Part shown: one piece after another, positions 42,612-49,513 of the stretch
How positions within the stretch are numbered: the first letter of the stretch is position 1
How the letters are laid out: every line of letters begins with the position of its first letter
From: Pseudomonadota bacterium
Lineage (GTDB): Bacteria; Pseudomonadota; Alphaproteobacteria; Rhizobiales; Hyphomicrobiaceae
Direction: 5' to 3'
Assembly: GCA_023410905.1 (NCBI GenBank)
Contig: JAEYPL010000031.1
Location: forward strand, 37,353 to 101,352
Length of the DNA: 64,000 nucleotides
Notes under the pieces: model-generated
What the model was told of the DNA's origin: nothing
Databases searched by the model: none
Seen by the model: only the letters and a program-made list of their open reading frames with translations
Program-made: the position numbers and the translations under genes

Positions 42612-43511
42612 ATGGCAAGTGTGGTGACACCCGTCAGGGTGAGCGGTGTGGATTGGAAGGCGATCATCGCGGGCGCGGTTGCTGCCGTTGCGATTTCCGG
42701 ACTTCTTACGGCATTTGGAACTGCGATCGGCATGTCGTTGACATCGGCCCATCGTAATTCCGGCCTCTCGATAACGACCCTCGCGATTGCTGCGGCAATA
42801 TGGATGGTGATGGTCCACATCTGGGCCTTTGCTGCTGGCGGCTACCTTGCAGGACGCTTGTCGGAGGTTCCGGATCTCGATCCTGAAGAGTCGCAGTTCC
42901 GGGCGGGTTCGACCGGCTTCTTAGTGTGGGCACTTGGAACGGCAGTGGGGTTGATCTTCCTGGCTCTCGCCGCAAGCACGGTCGTTCGTTCGACAGCAGA
43001 AGTTGCCGGCCAGGCCGCGTCCGGTGTGGCGCAGGCTGCGTCCAACCTCTCTGCTGAAAACGTCTCGTATGTCGCCGATGCTCTCTTCCGCGCGCAAGCC
43101 GGAGCGCCGGGGGCGCCGCCCGCGAACGTCGCCCAGAACAGGCCGGATCCAGCGGTCGTCGCGGAGGCTGGCCGCATCTTTGTGGTTGGCTTGGCGGAAG
43201 GATCGCTCAGTGCCGGCGATCGCACGTATCTGGCGCAGATGGTCTCGAGACAGACCGGATTGCCAGAAGCGGATGCGCAACGCCGCGTCGATGAGACCTA
43301 CGCGCGCGCGCAGGGCATGAAGGAAATGGCGGAACGGCGCGTCCGAGAGGTAGCGGATACCGCACGTAAGCAGGCGGTGGTTGCCGGATTTCTCGCCGCT
43401 GCGGCATCGCTGATGGGGCTGGTGGCCGCGGCGTGGGCAGCAGGCCTAGGCCGTGAGCACCAGAATACTCGCCACTACCCGACCATCTTTGGTGCTGCCC
43501 GCTTCTGGTAG
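42612..43511 (+). CDS. Multi-span membrane protein of unknown function
   Basis: 299 residues. Membrane segments at about 18-40, 52-78, 100-120 and near 260-280 (AIIAGAVAAVAISGLLTAFG, LAIAAAIWMVMVHIWAFAAG, FLVWALGTAVGLIFLALAAS). Between spans three and four lies a long soluble, Ala-rich stretch with an amphipathic helical part (RRVREVADTARKQAVVAG), suggesting a coiled helix facing the periplasm or cytoplasm. The ATG at 42612 is six bases after the 24-residue gene. I do not recognise a named family; similar proteins occur in rhizobial stress regions. It ends before the strong hairpin at 43527-43560. Confidence 0.75.
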   Translation: MASVVTPVRVSGVDWKAIIAGAVAAVAISGLLTAFGTAIGMSLTSAHRNSGLSITTLAIAAAIWMVMVHIWAFAAGGYLAGRLSEVPDLDPEESQFRAGSTGFLVWALGTAVGLIFLALAASTVVRSTAEVAGQAASGVAQAASNLSAENVSYVADALFRAQAGAPGAPPANVAQNRPDPAVVAEAGRIFVVGLAEGSLSAGDRTYLAQMVSRQTGLPEADAQRRVDETYARAQGMKEMAERRVREVADTARKQAVVAGFLAAAASLMGLVAAAWAAGLGREHQNTRHYPTIFGAARFW

Positions 43512-43526
43512 CCCGCTGGGAAGTTC

Positions 43527-43560
43527 GTACCGGCGGTGACATCCAACTCACCGCCGGTAC
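43527..43560. terminator. Perfect 13-bp hairpin between convergent genes
   Basis: GTACCGGCGGTGA (43527-43539), an eight-base loop, TCACCGCCGGTAC (43548-43560). The arms are perfectly complementary, GC-rich and sit in the 90-base gap between the convergent membrane-protein and PPOX-type genes. There is no T-run on either side, so it may be a weaker bidirectional terminator or an RNA-stabilising end. Confidence 0.6.
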
Positions 43561-43601
43561 CCATTGTCGAGCGGACTCGAGCCAAATGACGAGCTCACGA
43601 G

Positions 43602-44087
43602 TTAGCGAAGCTCCACCTTGGCCACGTTCTCCTTGTACTGCTCCTTGGGATCGGCGCCGAGAAGCAGTTTGATACCCGCAACAATGCTTGAGGCATCCAA
43701 CCATATTTCAGCGCGCTCTGGCTCGAGGCGGAGAAGAGCCAGCTTCGGATCCGCCTTGCCGCCTTCGAACCATGCGGCGACGTACCGGTTCCACAGCCGG
43801 TCTATCGTGGCTGGATTGTCATCAAGGCTCAGCTTGCCGTGCAAAGTAGCGAAGAGGTCATGGCCCTTTGAAGTAAAGGTCGCGATAGCGCGTTCGCCTT
43901 GCGGCAACTTCTCGACCAACGCATTGTCCTTGCTCGTGAAGAACCAGATCGGGCCGCGCGCGCCTTCGACTTGAGCGGTCATCGGGCGCGCGTGCCCATC
44001 CTCCAGGCCGTCGAGACCGAGCATCATGGTCATATCGGACTGAAGAGACTTCCAGAATTTTGCTTCGAGCTCCTGCGGCGTCGGCAT
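43602..44087 (-). CDS. Pyridoxamine-phosphate-oxidase-fold general stress protein
   Basis: 161 residues of the split-barrel flavin or haem-binding family used by general-stress protein 26-like proteins. DGHARPMTAQVEGARGPIWF, FTSKDNALVEKL, ATFTSKGHDLFATLHGKL and the Trp-rich RLWNRYVAAWFEGGKADPKL are characteristic. ATG 44087 starts MPTPQELEAKFW; the 11 residues upstream in frame look unrelated. The minus-strand element at 44119-44143 (GGAAC, 16 bases, GGTT) lies 32 bases before it, consistent with EcfG control. The exact reaction is unknown; the barrel usually binds flavin. Confidence 0.85.
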   Translation of the reverse strand: MPTPQELEAKFWKSLQSDMTMMLGLDGLEDGHARPMTAQVEGARGPIWFFTSKDNALVEKLPQGERAIATFTSKGHDLFATLHGKLSLDDNPATIDRLWNRYVAAWFEGGKADPKLALLRLEPERAEIWLDASSIVAGIKLLLGADPKEQYKENVAKVELR

Positions 44088-44118
44088 CGATCTGCTCCTA
44101 TGTTGCCTTTCGGAGGAC

Positions 44119-44143
44119 AACCAAGACGATCAACGCAAGTTCC
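44119..44143 (-). promoter_or_regulatory. EcfG-like promoter before the PPOX-type stress gene
   Basis: Minus strand: GGAAC (44143-44139), 16 bases, GGTT (44122-44119). This is one base from the CGTT consensus with ideal spacing, 32 bases before the ATG at 44087. The downstream product belongs to a family already known as general-stress proteins, which strengthens the call. Confidence 0.55.
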
Positions 44144-44161
44144 TCGATGAGGTCGACCTTC

Positions 44162-44290
44162 TCAACTCAATGTGACGTAACCGATCCAGATAATCGCCAA
44201 CAAGACCACACCGCCGATGAACCGGCCTGCTGAACTCGCATTATAGAGCGGTGTGCGTACTGCTGGAGGCCGCTCGTGGTCCGTCGACAT
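44162..44290 (-). CDS. 42-residue single-span membrane protein
   Basis: Starts MSTDHERPPAVRTPLYNASS and ends with a membrane segment FIGGVVLLAIIWIGYVTLS. GAGGAGAG lies six bases before the ATG at 44290. The polar N-terminus and C-terminal anchor suggest a tail-anchored peptide. It lies just upstream of the PPOX-type gene on the same strand and so may be co-transcribed with it or overlap its promoter region. It is too short to be called by most tools. Function is unknown. Confidence 0.55.
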   Translation of the reverse strand: MSTDHERPPAVRTPLYNASSAGRFIGGVVLLAIIWIGYVTLS

Positions 44291-44490
44291 GTCCACTCTC
44301 CTCGATAGTTCGTATCGAGTAACTCTCATGCTCATGAGAGGTTGCCCTGATCTTCAGCCAACCGCCCCGAGAGCTGAGGCTGCTCGGGAACAGGTTCTCT
44401 CGGTCCGTGGTTATATGGCTCAAGCAGCGATCCATGGCGCATGTTGCGCGCACCCAGCAAGCAGCAAGCAGGCGAGGCAGAATATTTGAG

Positions 44491-44592
44491 ATGACGACGA
44501 TCGAGCAGGATGCGACGCATTTCAGGGATTCGGCACTACGGAAGCTGCGTGTGGGAAACGTGGACGTCGAGCAGTTCACGCTCGGTGATTAG
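44491..44592 (+). CDS. Possible 33-residue peptide
   Basis: The frame reads MTTIEQDATHFRDSALRKLR followed by VGNVDVEQFTLGD. Composition is protein-like and an EcfG-like element (GGAAC at 44387-44391, 17 bases, GGTT at 44409-44412) points at it, but the ribosome site is poor. An in-frame start 28 codons upstream at 44407 would add residues that look less protein-like. Treat as tentative. Confidence 0.28.
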   Translation: MTTIEQDATHFRDSALRKLRVGNVDVEQFTLGD

Positions 44593-44889
44593 TGCGTCGG
44601 GCATGCATCCAACGGCCGAATGGCCGCGATCGCAGCAGACTGACAAGGATCGCTACCATCGTGCGATGGACAACGTGCGCATGCTGGGGCAGCGCGACGG
44701 CGCTCGCCATATCCGCAGTCCCGCACCGCATATTAATTGGGAAAGGGGTTCGCAGGCGTGCGCACGACGTCGCGTGTGTTGTCACCATAGCCGTGCACGA
44801 CCTCAGTCACGTCGCGGAAATCGTAGAGACTGTCATCGCCAGAAGACGCAAACACTCGATCTGGAAATATCGGAAAGCCGAACCTCCAG

Positions 44890-45477
44890 ATGGACGCCAC
44901 CTTGCCCATCGTCTGGGAAGAGAACCGGGCGCACCTGAGCGATCTGGAGATCCTCGTCAAGATGGCCGAGGCGACGAACAAGTTCCGTGACTACGTCGGC
45001 GAGGTCGCGACCGTGATGATCCTGACCAAGATGTACGCCGAGAGCGTCCAGGCCGGGAAGCCAAACCCGACGATCGCGGACGTCAAGGCCCGCATGGCCA
45101 CCCTCGGAGAGCAGACTGCGGCGTTCGTCAACCAGACCCCTGAGAAGTCGGCCGACATGCTCAACAGCATCCTGGCCAAGAAGCGGGGACGCTGCGTCAC
45201 CGTCGCTATCCGCTACGCCGTCACCTGGGGCACTGGCGAGTACGTGAAGTGGGGGCCTGCTCGCACCGCTCAGGTGTGGGCTCGCAAGGCCGATGCTGAA
45301 GCGATGGTGCAAGTCCTGGGCGGCGACGCCCGGGTCGAGACCGTCCAGCTCGTCTTCGGCCCAGATGTTTCATCTGATCCCCATCACACGGCCGATAGCC
45401 GGGACAAAAACTGGGACAATTGTCCCCAAAAAACTGTCCCTGGGACAATATTGGGGGCAGTGCGGATCGACTGGTAA
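44890..45477 (+). CDS. Unrecognised ORF beside tRNA-His, possibly of mobile origin
   Basis: 195 residues. The first 75 residues look helical and soluble (MDATLPIVWEENRAHLSDLE, EATNKFRDYVGEVATVMILT); a middle part around VTVAIRYAVTWGTGEYVKWG is more beta-like. The last 40 codons run through the GGGACA repeat cluster, giving a low-complexity tail. Codon choice, with many GCC/GTC/AAG-type third positions, looks different from neighbours. It ends 24 bases from the CCA end of tRNA-His, the side where integrative elements insert, so it may be an element's remnant. No integrase motifs were seen. The preceding 297 bases (44593-44889) hold no gene I can support. Confidence 0.45.
   Translation: MDATLPIVWEENRAHLSDLEILVKMAEATNKFRDYVGEVATVMILTKMYAESVQAGKPNPTIADVKARMATLGEQTAAFVNQTPEKSADMLNSILAKKRGRCVTVAIRYAVTWGTGEYVKWGPARTAQVWARKADAEAMVQVLGGDARVETVQLVFGPDVSSDPHHTADSRDKNWDNCPQKTVPGTILGAVRIDW
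45401..45447. repeat. Cluster of five GGGACA/TGTCCC hexamers
   Basis: GGGACA at 45401, 45413 and 45442; TGTCCC at 45421 and 45435. The central pair forms the 14-base perfect palindrome GGGACAATTGTCCC (45413-45426), and TGTCCC-T-GGGACA (45435-45447) forms a second. They lie at the 3' end of the ORF at 44890-45477, about 55 bases from tRNA-His. Spacing and symmetry suggest a protein-binding array or recombination arm sites. Confidence 0.6.
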
Positions 45478-45501
45478 GTAGCTGATTTCTCTCTGAGAAT
45501 G

Positions 45502-45578
45502 TGGTACCGCCTCCCCGGCTCGAACGGGGGACCCCCAGATCCACAATCTGGTGCTCTAACCAACTGAGCTAAGGCGGC
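45502..45578 (-). tRNA. tRNA-His (anticodon GTG), CCA encoded
   Basis: Minus strand, 77 bases with CCA at 45504-45502. The anticodon stem CCAGA/TCTGG closes a loop TTGTGGA with anticodon GTG. The T-arm GTTCGAGC and D-arm AGCTCAGTTGGTTAGAGC are standard. The acceptor stem has seven pairs, with G1 opposite T72; the base before G1 is T and the discriminator is A73. Lack of encoded G-1 together with A73 is the alphaproteobacterial variant, which goes with a distinct HisRS. Confidence 0.95.
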
Positions 45579-45864
45579 ACAGGCGACGGCGGCCCGGAAC
45601 AGGGCGCTGGGCAGTCGGCAGGGGGTTCTCTAACGCGCTTCCCGGGCCTTGGCAAGGCAGGGGAACCCGGCCACTCCATAATGCGCGGATCGCCTGGGAA
45701 AATGGGGCGGATCGCAGGTCCGCCGCGCGATCCGCACATGACGGACGAAGCGGCGCGCGTGGCCGCAATGCTCTATAAAGCAGACCCCGCGGCCCCATCG
45801 GGCCGCCGAGCTTCCAAAGGGCACGCCAGAGCCCGGAAGCCCAGAGTGGTACGGAGCGCGTCCT

Positions 45865-47802
45865 GTGCCCACACCTGCTTCTCCAATACCCGACGAGGTT
45901 CAGCCCAGCACTTCCGAAGGCCCGGAGATTGCCGGTACCGAAGCTGGGCGGCTTGTCGCGCTGACGGTCATCGGCATCGGCGTCGTCTACGGCGACATCG
46001 GCACCAGCCCGCTCTATGCCTTCAAGGATGCCGTCGCGGCAGCGTCGGGCGGCGCTGGCGTCGCGCCGCGTCCCGAAGCAGTGTTCGGCATACTCTCGCT
46101 CATCCTGTGGGCGCTGATCATACTGGTCAGCATCAAGTATGTGCTGATCCTGCTGCGCGCGGACAACCACGGCGAAGGCGGCATCCTCGCTCTCATGGCG
46201 CTCGTCCAGCGGGCATCATCTCGCAAGGCGCTGCCGGTACTCGTGCTCGGCGCGGTCGGTGCCGCGCTCTTCTACGGCGACGCGTTGATCACACCCGCCA
46301 TCTCCGTGATGTCGGCCGTCGAGGGCGCGAAGCTCGCGATGCCGGTATCACAGGCCGGCGCACTGTTTGCGACGATGGTCATCCTCGTCGCGCTCTTTGC
46401 CGTGCAGAGCTATGGTACGCATCGCGTCGCCGGCGCTTTTGGGCCCGTGATGATCCTGTGGTTCCTGGTCATCGGCGGCGCCGGGCTCTACCAGATCGTG
46501 CTCAATCCGCAGGTCATTGCGGCCGTCAGTCCGCATCATGCCGTCGTCTTTCTAGCGAGCAATACCGCGATCGGTCTCGTGACGCTCGGTGCGGTGTTTC
46601 TCGCAGTAACCGGCGCGGAAGCGCTCTATGCCGATCTCGGCCATATCGGCCGCAGGCCGATCACCATTGCGTGGTTCTTCTTCGTGCTGCCGTCACTTGT
46701 GCTCAGCTACTTCGGGCAGGGTGCGGTCGTGCTGGCGGATGCTTCCGCGATCGACAATCCATTCTACCGGACGGTGCCGGAGGCCTATCTGCTGCCGATG
46801 GTCGGTCTCGCGACGCTCGCCACGATCATTGCCAGTCAGGCGACGATCACGGGCGCGTTCTCGCTGACGCGACAAGCCATTCAGCTTCGCCTGCTGCCGC
46901 GCATGAGCATCCAGCACACCTCGGGCGAGCACGCGGGGCAGATCTACGTGCCTGCCGTCAATTGGCTCATGATGGCCGGCGTTCTGACGATCGTGTGGAA
47001 TTTCCAGACTTCGACGGAACTCGCGGCCGCATACGGCATTGCCGTAACCGGAACGATGATCGTCACGGCGATCCTCGCCAGTCTGATGATGGCCTGGCAC
47101 TGGAAGTGGTCGCCGCTTCGCATAGCGCTCGTCATGGCGCCGTTTCTCGCCCTCGAAGTGGTGTTTCTCTCGGCGAATCTGCTGAAGGTCCTGGATGGCG
47201 GTTGGGTGACGCTGCTGATGGCCGCCTGCATGCTCACAGCCATGCTCGTGTGGTGGCGCGGATCGGGCATTCTGCTTGCCAAGACGCGACGGAGTGAGCT
47301 GCCGATCGCCGATCTCATGCCGAGCCTCGAGCGGTCAAGCATGACGGTCGTCCCGGGAACTGGTGTGTATCTCACGGCCAACGCCAACAACACGCCGACC
47401 GCGCTCCTTCACACGATCAAGCATTTCAAGGTCACGCATGAGCAGATCGTTGTGCTGACGGTGATCACGTCCAATTGGCCGTACCTCAGCATGGCGGAGA
47501 GCGTGTCGATGGAGCGGCTTTCCGAGCGGCTGGTCCGCGTGAGCGTGGTCACGGGCTTCATGCAGCAGCCGAATGTGCCGGCTGTTCTCGACTATTGCCG
47601 CGAGCAGGGATTGGCGGGCGACGCCGCGTCCACGTCCTACATGCTCTCGCGACGTGAAGTGAAGGCCGAGCACCCGTCCGCCATGCCGATGCCGGCCACG
47701 GCGCTGTTCGTCGTGCTCGCGCACAACGCGGCCGATGCGACGGACTACTTCGGCATACCGAAGGATCGCGTGGTGGAGATCGGGACGCAGGTTGGATTGT
47801 GA
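45865..47802 (+). CDS. kup: Kup-type low-affinity potassium transporter
   Basis: 645 residues. GIGVVYGDIGTSPLYAFKDA near the N-terminus is the Kup signature; RADNHGEGGILALMAL and GDALITPAISVMSAVEGAKL follow, with about twelve membrane spans to residue 450 and a soluble C-terminal domain (VPGTGVYLTANANNTPTALL). It brings in potassium, probably with protons, at the inner membrane. The start is a GTG at 45865 with GGAG about ten bases upstream; no better ATG lies near. It is convergent with purA, with the hairpin at 47847-47867 between them. The 286 bases between tRNA-His and this start hold no recognised feature. Confidence 0.95.
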   Translation: MPTPASPIPDEVQPSTSEGPEIAGTEAGRLVALTVIGIGVVYGDIGTSPLYAFKDAVAAASGGAGVAPRPEAVFGILSLILWALIILVSIKYVLILLRADNHGEGGILALMALVQRASSRKALPVLVLGAVGAALFYGDALITPAISVMSAVEGAKLAMPVSQAGALFATMVILVALFAVQSYGTHRVAGAFGPVMILWFLVIGGAGLYQIVLNPQVIAAVSPHHAVVFLASNTAIGLVTLGAVFLAVTGAEALYADLGHIGRRPITIAWFFFVLPSLVLSYFGQGAVVLADASAIDNPFYRTVPEAYLLPMVGLATLATIIASQATITGAFSLTRQAIQLRLLPRMSIQHTSGEHAGQIYVPAVNWLMMAGVLTIVWNFQTSTELAAAYGIAVTGTMIVTAILASLMMAWHWKWSPLRIALVMAPFLALEVVFLSANLLKVLDGGWVTLLMAACMLTAMLVWWRGSGILLAKTRRSELPIADLMPSLERSSMTVVPGTGVYLTANANNTPTALLHTIKHFKVTHEQIVVLTVITSNWPYLSMAESVSMERLSERLVRVSVVTGFMQQPNVPAVLDYCREQGLAGDAASTSYMLSRREVKAEHPSAMPMPATALFVVLAHNAADATDYFGIPKDRVVEIGTQVGL

Positions 47803-47846
47803 GTGAAGTGCACGCCGTCGTTGGCATGCACGATCAAAACTGACGC

Positions 47847-47867
47847 GAGCGCGCCCTTCGCGCGCTC
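47847..47867. terminator. GC-rich hairpin between convergent kup and purA
   Basis: GAGCGCGC (47847-47854), loop CCTTC, GCGCGCTC (47860-47867): eight perfect pairs. It lies in the short gap between the two convergent stops and touches the last bases of purA. No T-run follows on the kup side. It likely limits read-through in both directions. Confidence 0.55.
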
Positions 47868-49176
47868 AGTCTTGAAATGGATCCCGCATCAGGATCGTGT
47901 CGTCTCGCTCGGGGCTCGTCGAGAGCAGCGTAACCGGGCACTCGATCAGCTCCTCGATATGGCGCACGTACTTGACGGCTTGGGCCGGAAGGTTGGCCCA
48001 GCTCCGCGCGCCTTGCGTCGATTCCGTCCAGCCCTCGAAGCTCTCGTAGATGGGCTTGACGCGCGCCTGCTCGTTCATGCCAGCGGGAAGGCGGTCGATA
48101 CGCTTGCCGTCGAGCTCATAGGCCACACAGACCTTGATCTCGGGAAGCGCGTCGAGAATGTCGAGCTTGGTGAGCGCGATGCCTGTGATGCCGGCGACGC
48201 GTACGATCTGGCGCACGAGCACGGCATCGAACCAGCCGCAGCGCCGGCGCCGGCCGGTGTTGACGCCGAACTCCTTGCCGCGCTCGCCGAGAAGGCGGCC
48301 GATCTCGTCGGGCTCGCCATCGGGACCGAGAAGCTCGGTCGGGAAGGGGCCCGAGCCGACGCGCGTCGTGTAGGCCTTGGCGAGACCGAGGACGTAGCTC
48401 AGTGCTGCCGGGCCCATGCCCGAACCTGCAGCCGCCTGCCCCGCGACCGTGTTGGACGAGGTGACGTAGGGATAGGTGCCGTGATCGACGTCGAGCAGTG
48501 CGCCCTGCGCACCTTCGAAGAGAATGCGCTTGCCGGCCTTGCGGGCGCTATCGAGCGTATCCCAGACGGTGTCGATGTAAGGCAGGATCTTCGGCGAGAT
48601 TTCCGTCAGCTCGTCGATGAGCGCCTGTTTGCTGATGAGCGGTTTGCCGAGCCCGCTTCTGAGCGCGTTGTGGTGGACGAGCAGCCGGTCGATCTTGGGG
48701 CCGAGATTGTGTAGGTTGCGCAGATCCTGCACGCGGATGGCGCGACGGCCGACCTTGTCCTCGTAGGCGGGGCCGATGCCGCGCCCCGTGGTGCCGATCT
48801 TCTGGGCGGCCGCAGCTTCCTCGCGGAGCTGATCCAGCTCGCGATGAAGCGGGAGAATGAGCGTTGCGTTCTCGGCGACCTTGAGCTGCTCGGGGCCAAT
48901 GTCGATGCCGAGCTTGCGGATGCCTTCGATCTCGGAGACCAGATGCCAGGGATCGACGACGACGCCGTTGCCGATGACGGAGAGCTTGCCCGGACGGACG
49001 ACACCTGACGGCAGCAGCGCGAGCTTGTAGGTCTTGCCCTCGATGACGAGCGTATGGCCGGCATTGTGGCCACCCTGGAAGCGCACGACGATGTCGGCAC
49101 GCTCCGAAAGCCAGTCCACGATCTTGCCTTTGCCCTCGTCGCCCCATTGGGCGCCGACAACCACCACGTTCGCCAT
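47866..49176 (-). CDS. purA: Adenylosuccinate synthetase
   Basis: 436 residues. It joins IMP and aspartate with GTP in AMP synthesis, in the cytoplasm. VVVGAQWGDEGKGKIVDWLS at the N-terminus holds the phosphate loop and catalytic Asp; FQGGHNAGHTLVI has the catalytic His; GTTGRGIGPAYEDKVGRRAI and FEGAQGALLDVDHGTYPYVT are invariant blocks. Length and start (MANVVVVGAQWG) are standard. It is convergent with kup. Upstream, 337 bases separate it from the next minus-strand gene. Confidence 0.97.
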   Translation of the reverse strand: MANVVVVGAQWGDEGKGKIVDWLSERADIVVRFQGGHNAGHTLVIEGKTYKLALLPSGVVRPGKLSVIGNGVVVDPWHLVSEIEGIRKLGIDIGPEQLKVAENATLILPLHRELDQLREEAAAAQKIGTTGRGIGPAYEDKVGRRAIRVQDLRNLHNLGPKIDRLLVHHNALRSGLGKPLISKQALIDELTEISPKILPYIDTVWDTLDSARKAGKRILFEGAQGALLDVDHGTYPYVTSSNTVAGQAAAGSGMGPAALSYVLGLAKAYTTRVGSGPFPTELLGPDGEPDEIGRLLGERGKEFGVNTGRRRRCGWFDAVLVRQIVRVAGITGIALTKLDILDALPEIKVCVAYELDGKRIDRLPAGMNEQARVKPIYESFEGWTESTQGARSWANLPAQAVKYVRHIEELIECPVTLLSTSPERDDTILMRDPFQD

Positions 49177-49513
49177 TGTCTGATGCCTCTTCTACGCAGC
49201 GCGTGGCTGCGGGAAGGCGTTAGCCCGTGGGAGGGCGCGGCGCAAGCCTTACTTGCCGCGGGCTGCTGGGAAGAGGTGTTTTGCAACCCTTCCGTCGTGC
49301 CATGCCGGCGGCGGTAAGCGGCGGCCTGCGCCGAGGTTTGCGCAAGCTTCCGCCCCTCATCCTAACCTTCTCCCCGTATTGGACGGGGAGAAGGGACATG
49401 GTGGCGCCAGCCGTAAGCTCCGGGTCATAAAAAGGAGGGGGGTTCGGGGTCTCCCCGATTGGGGCCAGAGGCGAAAGCCCCGTCGCGCCGGAGGCGCGAG
49501 TTGGTCACCCGAA
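49177..49513. repeat. Intergenic region with a rhizobial-type dispersed repeat
   Basis: The segment 49353-49397 reads CCCCTCATCCTAACCTTCTC and then forms the hairpin TTCTCCCCGT-ATTGG-ACGGGGAGAA (49368-49392). A CCCTCATCC..CTTCTCCCC motif with a following GGGGAGAAGG arm is a dispersed intergenic repeat that I know from many rhizobial genomes. It can act as a transcription terminator for the minus-strand operon ending at 49514 and sits about 190 bases before purA. The rest of this 337-base gap holds no gene. Confidence 0.6.

Noticed and set aside
32294..44592. Genes for the EcfG sigma factor, NepR or PhyR in the stress region
   Set aside because: None of the products has sigma-factor or response-regulator features, so the regulators must be encoded elsewhere.
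44593..44889. Integrase gene beside tRNA-His
   Set aside because: No tyrosine-recombinase motifs were found in any frame, so the mobile-element idea rests only on position and repeats.
45681..47297. A 538-codon plus-strand frame overlapping kup
   Set aside because: It is Arg/His/Cys-rich and out of frame with kup, which has all family motifs.
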